Below are positions 57,014 through 64,000 of a stretch of 64,000 bases of DNA, piece by piece (within the stretch, counting starts at the first letter, position 1; the number at the start of each line of letters is the position of its first letter). Below the pieces are notes generated by a model, which was given only the letters and a program-made list of their open reading frames with translations, had not been told where the DNA came from and made no database searches. The position numbers and the translations under genes were made by a program. Source of the DNA: Piper betle. Lineage: Eukaryota > Streptophyta > Magnoliopsida > Piperales > Piperaceae. The stretch spans positions 1-64,000 of the forward strand of contig JAURVB010000685.1 in NCBI GenBank assembly GCA_033002965.1, given 5' to 3'.

Positions 57014-57280
57014 TTTTATCTTGGCCGTTGGATTAGCATCCAACGGCCAAGATAAAAATAAAAAAACAGGGGTGCCGCCGGCGCCGCCGCAGCAGCGACG
57101 GCGGAGGGGCGGAAGGGGCCCGACCACGGCGACGGCCGGGGGGGGGGCGGCGGCGACAGGGGACGAGGTTGGTCCGGGGGGCGGCGGCCGCGTGGTCGCC
57201 GGTCGCCACGCGGGGGCGCGGCGCGGCGGGGTGCGGGCGGGGGCCGAGGGGGCGCGGCGGTGGGGAAAGAGGCAATAGTT
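57014..57280. mobile_element. Perfect hairpin plus GC-rich block (foldback or MULE terminus)
   Basis: TTTTATCTTGGCCGTTGGAT (57014-57033), a 4-base loop TAGC, and the exact reverse complement (57038-57057). A 210-base, extremely G/C-rich block with CGG/GGC runs follows. The same combination (GCCGTTGGAT palindrome beside a GC-rich block) marks the right end of the element at 1-3920, so this may be a terminal fragment of a related element. No second terminus found. Confidence 0.5.
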
Positions 57281-58596
57281 TTCGGTGATTGGTTGTCGAA
57301 AAGCAGTATTGATCATGGATATATAGCAATATTGTATAAAGAGCAGACTTCAAGAAGATAGATGATGTAAACAACGGGGCCACTAGACTTGCTGCCGGGT
57401 TCTTCTTCATTAACTAGTATGATATAGCCTTGAGGGAAAAACTAAAAACTTGTATGATACTTCATTACACCCAACTAGATTTCCAATGCGAAAATGTGGC
57501 CTTTTCCTTTGACATTGATCGCTTTAGTTAGATCTGAAAAAGACCGAAGAATTTTAAGATGTCCGTGAATATAGTGAAGCGTTTTACTTGGGAGGATTGC
57601 ACGAGGTCGACGCTCAATCCAACAGCTACTGTTTGTCGTGGTTTATTAGCCAAGCCTCTTGTCTGGATGGCTTGAATTATTGTACGTATGAACAATTATA
57701 TGTTTATGATGAAGCTGCTAATATTGTTTCATTACCTTCCTTAATATGATTCACATAGTGTGGAACAAATGGGTTTCATCACTCACGTCTACGTACAGAG
57801 GTTGGTCAGCTTGTTGCCAAGCCATCGTACAACTTAATTTATCAGCAATATGGAACTTATTGTATGCGAAAGAAAGCATTCATCTATACATGTTCATACG
57901 TAAGGAGAACAGTTGGAGAACTGATCCAAGATTGTAACTCTGTTTATATTACCTGCTATCCCAAAGAGTCTGGTTTGGTTGTTACTTGGGTGGGGTCGTT
58001 CACATTTAAAGACGCACGAACGGACCAAATTCCTCCCCCCAAAAACAAGCAGTCGACGTAAAATTATTTATATATATGCATATTGATATAACATTTTATA
58101 TCATCATCAATCAACTAAAGTTAATTATTAGGCCAGTGGGATTATATTTAGACATCTGCATGCACTGGCCATATAGTGCTCATATAGATGCATGTTATTA
58201 TTGAGCCAGTAGTAAATAAAGTTTAAGTTGGTAGGGGGAATTAATAAAAGAAAAGAAGAAGATTGAAGGGGAAAAGATACAGCTAAGGAAGCGTTGGTTG
58301 ACGTGAGAGCTTCTTTAATTCCTTCCATCTGCCCCCATTAATTCCTCACTTTGCACCACCTCTTCTTCATCCCTTAATATCTCCTACCCAACCTATCCCC
58401 TCCCCTTAGCACCTCCCTTCCCTCCGCATTTGCAATCCATCATCGTCATTGAATTAGATGTATAGTCCCACACAACAAAGAAGGAAGATGAATTAGATAT
58501 TCAGTCATTGGACAGATCAATATATAAGGTACACATCTGATCTTATATAGTTACAATGGCGACTCCACTGCCGGATTTTTCCAGCTCGGTCAAGCT
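57281..58596. other. Intergenic, no gene seen
   Basis: AT-rich; no gene recognised. Homology to the other NLR upstream regions begins only at about 58597. Confidence 0.5.
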
Positions 58597-58841
58597 CAAG
58601 TATGTGACTTAGTCCTGTATTTGTATTTCTCCTCTTATACCCTTCTTTTGCTAACATCTTCTCCGCAATTGACTTTGAGCAACTTTCCCTTATCTCCTCA
58701 TCAAGCCCTCCCTTCTTCCTTTCTGGGTCTTGTGTTGTTTTCCATTTTTCATCATCACTAAGATCTTAATTCCTTGATCTGTTACGTTCTGCTGCTCTCC
58801 ATTATTCCTACATCCAATTCCTCTTCCTCCAACGCCACAAG
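58597..58841 (+). promoter_or_regulatory. Conserved NLR promoter/5' leader, type I (copy D)
   Basis: Closely matches 4455-4698 of copy A from ATGTGACTTAGTC to the ATG, including CTTTCTGGGTCTTGTGTTGT and the CATTATTCCTACATCCAATT leader. Sequence upstream is unrelated, so the conserved upstream region is only about 245 bases. Confidence 0.6.
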
Positions 58842-61763
58842 ATGTCCAGCCTTTTTGGCAAGAAGAAAACCCGAAAAGAAATCCCTTCCTACAACCCTAC
58901 TATGGATGGGTTCATCAACAATGCATCGAGGATTCAGCAAGCACGTCAGACCCCTGTGTTATGTGTAGATCCAGCTTACCCACGAGGTCAAACGCGAGGA
59001 AATTCAATTATAGCTGAACCATCTTCTCCTGTCGATCCTGCAGAAGTGTCAAGTTCTCCTTCTACCTCATCGACCTCTGTTATAGGGGTAGATCCAGCTA
59101 ACCCACAAGGCCGAATGCCAGGAAATTCGATTACAGCTGAGCCATCTGCTCCTGCCGATCTTGTAGAAGTGTCAAGTTCTCCTTCTACGTCATCGACCTC
59201 TGTGATAGGGGTAGATCCAGCTAACCCACAAGGTCAAACGCCAGTAAATTTGATTGTAGCTGGACCATCTTCTCTTACTACATCATCGACCTCTGCTCAA
59301 GCTCTTCATCAAGCTGGTGGCAGGAGCTGGATTTCGTCCTCAGTCTCCATTGGGCAAGACCAAGCCTTCCATCAGGTATGCAAATTTCTTACTGAAGATG
59401 ATGTTGGTATTGTTGGGATTTATGGCATGGGCGGGGTTGGGAAGACCACCCTTATGAAAAAAGTTCAGTACGAGTTTTTGGGGCCCAATAACTTCAAAGT
59501 CCTCTCAATTGTTGTCTCAAAAATCGTAAACGTCGATGGGATTCAAGAAGATATAATGAAGAAGATGGATTTACCCTTCGAGAAGGATGCTGACAATCGT
59601 GCAGGGGAAATAAACAAGGCAATTGCTAATGCCTCTGGGAAACTAGCCTTACTTTTTGATGATATATGGGAAGCTTTAGATTTATTTGAGATTGGTGTTA
59701 AGGGTGAGAAGAGTTTTGATACATCCATCTTCAAAATAATTTTTACCACTCGGTTAGAAGATGTATGCTCACAGATGCAGCCTGATAGAGAGATTAAAAT
59801 TCAACCTCTAGGGTCGGATGATTCCTGGGCATTATTTGCCAAACATGTTGGGACTAAGACCCTTCACTCCTCCCATAATGAAATCCTTGACCTTGCTAAA
59901 AGTGTTGCTAAAGAATGTAAAGGGCTGCCACTCTCACTCATTATTATTGGTAAGGCTATGACATGTAAATACAGTCGTGGAGCTTGGAAAGACGCATTGT
60001 ATAATCTTCGAAAATCTCCGGCGAAGGTTCAAGGATCGGAAGAAAGATTATTTTCTAGCTTAAAATTGAGTTACAACAACATACAAAATGATGTTGAGAA
60101 GAAGTGTTTCTTATTTTGCTGTTTGTATCCTAAAGATGGGAGAATTGATCGACAACAGCTTGTAGAGTTTTGGATTGGAGATGGAATTTTGGATTTGGAT
60201 GGCAGTTATCATGATACGATCAATAGAGGATATGCAATTATAGATAGATTGTTGGCGGGATGCTTGCTTGAATTAAAAGATGTTGACAATCTGACAATGC
60301 ATGACACCATACGGGACATGGGGCTGTGGATTGCCTCTGAAACAAAATTCTTTGTTCATGGTGAACATCTGAAATTGACAAAAGACGAGATAAAGAATAG
60401 GTGGGAGGAGGCTAATGGGATGTACGTACTCGAACTGGATGATTTACCGGAGCAACCTCATTGCCGAAATTTGTCTACCTTAATTTTTGGCACAAGGGGA
60501 CCAATGAGACAAAATAGTTTCTTACAATTCATGGATAAATTAAGGATCTTAAAAATGGATTATCTTACATTTCCTGATACGACATTTGAGATTGTTGGAC
60601 AATTTACCGAATTGAGGTGGCTTAGCATATGCTATAGCAATCTAGAAAAGTTTCCAAGTGAGTTAGGAAACTTGAGAAAACTGAATATGTTATGTATAAC
60701 ATTTAAAGAACATCTAGATTCACTTCCCCCAGCCATAGGACAACTTAGGGAGCTTAGAAAGCTCAGGATAACCGCCCCCACATCCATAAAAATGTTACCT
60801 TTGGAGCTTGGAAAGTTGAGTAAGCTAGAGGAACTAGTTCTTCCAAATATGGATTGTTTCATCAATCTAATTCCTAATGGGATATTTGAGCATATGCACG
60901 AGCTTAGAAGACTGGGATTGAGTGTGACGAGTGTGGACATATTACCGGCTGATCTCTGGAATTTGTCCAAGTTGGAGGATCTGTTTATCCAAGCCTCGGG
61001 GTTAGTGGTAGAGCCTGATGGAGAAGTTATGGACATCTGTTACATGTACGAAGGCCAACCTTGGCCGAATTTGGACAGTGTTGGCTTAACTTTAAGCATT
61101 GACGGTCTAAAGCAATTGTCCAAGTCCCTAAGAATTCTTAAAATGACAAGTTGGCCAATTTTTAAGGGGATTGACATTGGATCAGTACTTGAGACCATGA
61201 ACGAGATGTCTGAGTTGTCAATTTGTGACTTTCCACTTGATGAAATAATCGTATCAAGTAAAAGGCTGGAGAAGCTCTCCATTGCAGGATGCCATCGATT
61301 AGTGAAGTTGCAAGTAGGTCAGGGTGCCCTCAAATGCTTGTGCTCTTTGACTATCTTCTCCTGTGATTCCCTCAAACATATTATCGGCCTTGAGCATCTT
61401 GAACATCTAAAAGATCTTGAAATAAAATATTGTACTAAATTGGAAGGAGAGCTCATGAATCCAAATGAGGGAATTAGGTCATTACCTTTGTGCTTCCCTA
61501 ATTTAGAATCACTTGATCTTTCTCATCTCCCACAAGTGACGACCATATGTAGTGACCATGTCTCCTTTCCTTCCCTCTTGCATTTGAATATATTTCGATG
61601 TCAAAAACTAGAAAAATTTCCCAGAGGCTTAATGAATGAGAAGAGGCCACTGCAAGGTTATATTTTGGGAAGAAAGGAGTGGTGGGAAGGGTTGCAGTGG
61701 CAAGATGAAGACTTCAAGTCTTACCTCTCCTCCCTTTTTAAGATTAAAGCAAGGGAATTATGA
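58842..61763 (+). CDS. NLR copy D: intact N-terminal-repeat CC-less CNL-type NB-ARC-LRR receptor
   Basis: 973 codons in one exon. MSSLFGKKK and basic leader (1-37); three 41-residue Pro/Ser/Thr-rich repeats (about 38-150); NB-ARC with P-loop GMGGVGKTT (195-203), kinase-2 LALLFDDIW (268-276), RNBS-B IIFTTRLEDVC (299-309), GLPLSLIIIG (361-370), CFLFCCLYP (422-430) and MHD (486-488, TMHDTIRDMGLWIAS). LRRs follow from about 530 to 940 (e.g. FPSELGNLRKLNML, LPLELGKLSKLEEL, VSFPSLLHLNIFRC), with tail EWWEGLQWQDEDFKSY and KIKAREL. All nucleotide-binding and MHD residues expected of a working CNL switch are present, but the N-terminal coiled coil is replaced. Homology is to the RPS2/RPS5-like CNL group. 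The start is set by conservation of MF/MSS..KKK at the same ATG in all copies; a TAA lies 24 codons upstream with no other ATG. The only complete receptor in the window. Confidence 0.93.
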   Translation: MSSLFGKKKTRKEIPSYNPTMDGFINNASRIQQARQTPVLCVDPAYPRGQTRGNSIIAEPSSPVDPAEVSSSPSTSSTSVIGVDPANPQGRMPGNSITAEPSAPADLVEVSSSPSTSSTSVIGVDPANPQGQTPVNLIVAGPSSLTTSSTSAQALHQAGGRSWISSSVSIGQDQAFHQVCKFLTEDDVGIVGIYGMGGVGKTTLMKKVQYEFLGPNNFKVLSIVVSKIVNVDGIQEDIMKKMDLPFEKDADNRAGEINKAIANASGKLALLFDDIWEALDLFEIGVKGEKSFDTSIFKIIFTTRLEDVCSQMQPDREIKIQPLGSDDSWALFAKHVGTKTLHSSHNEILDLAKSVAKECKGLPLSLIIIGKAMTCKYSRGAWKDALYNLRKSPAKVQGSEERLFSSLKLSYNNIQNDVEKKCFLFCCLYPKDGRIDRQQLVEFWIGDGILDLDGSYHDTINRGYAIIDRLLAGCLLELKDVDNLTMHDTIRDMGLWIASETKFFVHGEHLKLTKDEIKNRWEEANGMYVLELDDLPEQPHCRNLSTLIFGTRGPMRQNSFLQFMDKLRILKMDYLTFPDTTFEIVGQFTELRWLSICYSNLEKFPSELGNLRKLNMLCITFKEHLDSLPPAIGQLRELRKLRITAPTSIKMLPLELGKLSKLEELVLPNMDCFINLIPNGIFEHMHELRRLGLSVTSVDILPADLWNLSKLEDLFIQASGLVVEPDGEVMDICYMYEGQPWPNLDSVGLTLSIDGLKQLSKSLRILKMTSWPIFKGIDIGSVLETMNEMSELSICDFPLDEIIVSSKRLEKLSIAGCHRLVKLQVGQGALKCLCSLTIFSCDSLKHIIGLEHLEHLKDLEIKYCTKLEGELMNPNEGIRSLPLCFPNLESLDLSHLPQVTTICSDHVSFPSLLHLNIFRCQKLEKFPRGLMNEKRPLQGYILGRKEWWEGLQWQDEDFKSYLSSLFKIKAREL
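58950..59294 (+). repeat. Coding tandem repeat, copy D N-terminus (3 units)
   Basis: Units start at residues 38, 79 and 120, so the period is 41 residues (123 bp). The first is most diverged (VDPAYPRGQTRGNSIIAE); the third lacks the DPAEVS part. All differences keep frame. Confidence 0.92.
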
Positions 61764-61876
61764 TCATCCTGGAAAAATGCTTTTTTCGAATTTGGAGGTA
61801 ATCTTGTATCAATTTGTCATGGCTGATTTGATATCTAGAGGCTCAATTTTACAATGTTCATCATTCACAATTGCAG

Positions 61877-62013
61877 GAACAGAGGTGCATAGATGGTTTA
61901 GAAAGATGGCTCATTTTGGGTTAGCATTTTCATCTCTTAATGAACTTCACCACTTTGGAGGTGGACACTCTTCTACTATGGCTACTTCATTTTCAACCAA
62001 ACCAAACTGTTAG
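61877..62013 (+). other. Candidate alternative 3' exon of NLR copy D / first ClpS-side exon
   Basis: Intron 61657-61876 (220 bases) has a GT donor after CTGCAAG and a TTCACAATTGCAG acceptor. Splicing gives ..KRPLQG then TEVHRWFRKMAHFGLAF ..TKPNC, TAG at 62011, replacing the EWWEGLQW..KAREL tail. The ATG at 61905 sits in AAAG-ATG-G context, so the exon may also start a separate protein. Both readings share the same frame. Confidence 0.5.
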
Positions 62014-64000
62014 CAGTTGTTCATGTGTGTTTGTGTGTTTTTCATTTTCTTGATTTGTATAATTTTAGCCATGTATTTAATTTCGTATTGAATCTCATGT
62101 TTAGCGCTTCACTTTCAGTTCAAAATTATTGTCCTTATAATAATTCCTCTGGTTGCAAGGCTTATGGTAAGAGGTTAAAACAATTGTTTTTGGAGTTTCT
62201 GGCATTGATGCAACCAAGAAGTCTCATCTAGTTTCAGAAATTTCAATCTTGTCCCGAATGTTAGTCCAGCTGGTTGCAAGGTGCTTACATTAGTTGACTG
62301 GTTTGTAACAATCCTTGTTTTGTTAAAGACCAAAAGATAAAACAGAGATAGATCTTCAGATTGATGATGGAATAATTAAATCAGTGTACTGGATACATCT
62401 TTTGGCAAACATATGTAGTTCTAAATACAATTTGAATTCAAAGTATTTTGACAAACTTTGTAGGTGCTCTTTTTGAGATTCTAAAAGAAAAACACAAAAA
62501 AATAATGCAATATGGTCTTGAAACTACCATTAACTAGTTTGTCTTTGTCTAAAGCAAGATAAATTAGAAAAAGAAAGATCAGATACTGCTTATGTTGGAT
62601 TTCACTACAGCTAATTTTGTTCGGCTACATTGTTACTTCTTATATGAAGCTTCAATTGTTGACGGAGTTTGATGTGTATATGATCTGGTCAAGCATTTGT
62701 TTAATATATTTATTTTTAAATGTGGAATCTAATTAAGTACTCACAATTGAGGATTTTTTTCAAATAATTATTTTTTAATAATACGTTTATTTATCAAAAA
62801 ATTGTGGGCACAAGCTAAAAGATAGAGTTTTTTTATTTTCTTTCCTAAAGCTGACCAAGAATAGATAATTAGATTGACTGGTCATGCACCCCTCTCATCA
62901 TTGTGGTTCAAATCATCTTCCACCTGATTAAACATGCTTTCTTTAATAGCTTTTAGATTTTTTCCAAATGTATTTTTGTGGATTTGTGGGAGACCTTAGT
63001 TTAGCTTGGTTTCTAAGAAGAATCCAGAGTATTTTCTTTTCATTTTTTCTAAGAAAAAAGGTTAGAGTTTGTGCTGTACTTGACTACTATTTTAGTGGTT
63101 CAATGGACTACTATTGGTGGTTGATTACATAATTGTGGTCCAAAACATCTTCCATCTGATTAAACGTGTTTGCTTTACTTGCTTTCAGATTGTTTTCATC
63201 TGGTCAATAGGTTATTCTCCATATGCATGTTCAATTGATGTTTTATTTGTTTGTTGTTGAATTGCTTTTGTGGGATTCACTCTTTCCATCTGATATATAA
63301 ATCCCACAATATTTAATTTGTTTGGATGAATATTGGATATCCTAGTTCTTGCAAAATTATGTTGGAGATCGAGTGTAGTTGTTTTCAATGGTTGACTTGA
63401 TCATTAGAGGAATTTGCTGAGAACTCAATGGCTGCACTTGCATAGTAAGTAGGCTTGATGTTTCTTGATCATGTACCCATATCCTACGCTTAGAAGACTC
63501 AATGGTTTAGCACATCATTGTAGCTGAGTCTTGCCAACTCTCACTGGATTCACTTGCTTGGATAAAAATCTTGATGTCTACAGTAATTGATGCCTGACTG
63601 GTTGCAAAAAATGTATATGTTCTGTATCTTTGACACAATTTTCCGTTATTTACAGGAGATGTTGGGTCGGTGAGAGATAGAAGGGGAGCTAGCAGTGGAG
63701 ACAGTTATAGAGTTTTGCTCATTGAGGATGTGAGACATTCTGAAAACTTAGGTATTTCATCCTGCTGTCAAAGCATCTATGACTGGGTTAAATTTAGATG
63801 GTCAAAGAATGCTTCCAACTGGTATCTTGCATTAATATATCGTGTTTTTAAACATCAATAAATCAAATAAATTTACCATGTTATGTTGTGAAAGGGTAAT
63901 GATCTTCATGTTATCAACTCTGAAACAGTGCTTATCGTGTTACTTACAGTTGCAAAAGTTGTACCAAAAGTTGTTCCCTCTGTTTCACCTGATGAAGGAA
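61905..64000 (+). CDS. ClpS-like N-degron adaptor, copy D (continues past window)
   Basis: Exons: MAHFGLAFSSLNELHHFG.. (61905 to about 62006, using the GT in AACT|GTTAGC); QNYCPYNNSSGCKAYG (about 62120-62166, good donor ATG|GTAAGA); DVGSVRDRRGASSGDSYRVL ..EDVRHSENL (63656-63751); VAKVVPKVVPSVSPDE (63950 to the window end). Phases agree at every junction: T|TT, G|GA and G|TT. Unlike copies A-C no stop interrupts the visible exons. The ClpS core binds N-degron residues and docks on plastid ClpC. A Ser/His-rich N-terminus would suit plastid import if translated alone. The weak first donor is the least certain step. The rest of the domain lies outside. Confidence 0.55.

Noticed and set aside
57021..57410. 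Pro/Arg/Gly-rich open frames on both strands
   Set aside because: Pure consequence of the GC block beside the hairpin; low complexity with no recognisable protein family.
58774..58968. Upstream open frame overlapping the start of NLR copy D
   Set aside because: Out-of-frame reading of the conserved leader and of the basic N-terminal region; not conserved as a peptide.

Overview
This window is nuclear DNA of a flowering plant. It has multi-exon genes with GT..AG introns, AT-rich introns and intergenic DNA, CC-type NB-ARC-LRR (NLR) resistance genes, pentatricopeptide (PPR) and P450 remnants, and pieces of Ty1-copia, LTR-type and Mutator-like elements. The clade cannot be fixed from the sequence alone. 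Only CNL-type NB-ARC motifs are present, with Trp ending kinase-2 and no TIR domain.

The core is an expanding and decaying NLR cluster on the + strand. Copy A (4699-9488) is a chimaera of two NLRs broken by three single-base frameshifts. Copy B (15766-17496) has lost its NB-ARC. Copy C (33237-35528) is open through NB-ARC and half of the LRRs, then stops. Copy D (58842-61763) is an uninterrupted 973-codon gene. Shorter fragments lie at 42411-42545 and 45615-46294. The family shares one unusual feature. Where a coiled coil is expected before NB-ARC, there is a short basic leader (MF-C-F-CKKK or variants) followed by 1-4 tandem copies of a Pro/Ser/Thr/Ala-rich unit of about 34-41 residues (core VDPANPQGQTPGNSIIAG).

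Each NLR is followed by a conserved segment: an exon of about 45 codons, then exons of a ClpS-like (N-degron adaptor) protein. In copies A and C, remnants of an ARF-GAP (BAR-PH-ArfGAP-ankyrin, AGD type) gene follow on the opposite strand. The amplified unit is therefore NLR + ClpS-like + AGD. In copies A, B and D a GT..AG intron would join the last LRR exon in frame to the first ClpS-side exon. In copy C the DNA itself looks as if that intron had been removed. In copy D every junction I can follow from NLR into the ClpS domain keeps frame. The region therefore poses a specific hypothesis: an NLR with an alternatively spliced, integrated ClpS domain.

The rest is gene debris and mobile DNA. At 1-3920 a TIR-bounded Mutator-like element carries Nudix hydrolase exons. 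At 19820-22031 is a solo LTR with a CCACT target duplication; two relatives lie at about 23540-25660 and 47414-49322. At 22480-23500 is an AP endonuclease 2 (APE2) remnant. At 26086-28131 is a DHH-phosphoesterase remnant. At 28545-29762 is a BOI-type E3 ligase remnant cut inside its RING. At 42546-44545 are CYP82-like P450 fragments. At 49977-50207 is a small PADRE/DUF4228 gene. At 52248-54080 is a PPR pseudogene. At 54165-55153 is a copia 3' end. At 57014-57057 is a perfect 20-bp-arm hairpin beside a GC-rich block. Apart from copy D, and possibly the PADRE gene, almost every coding sequence here is broken, as expected of a birth-and-death NLR locus.
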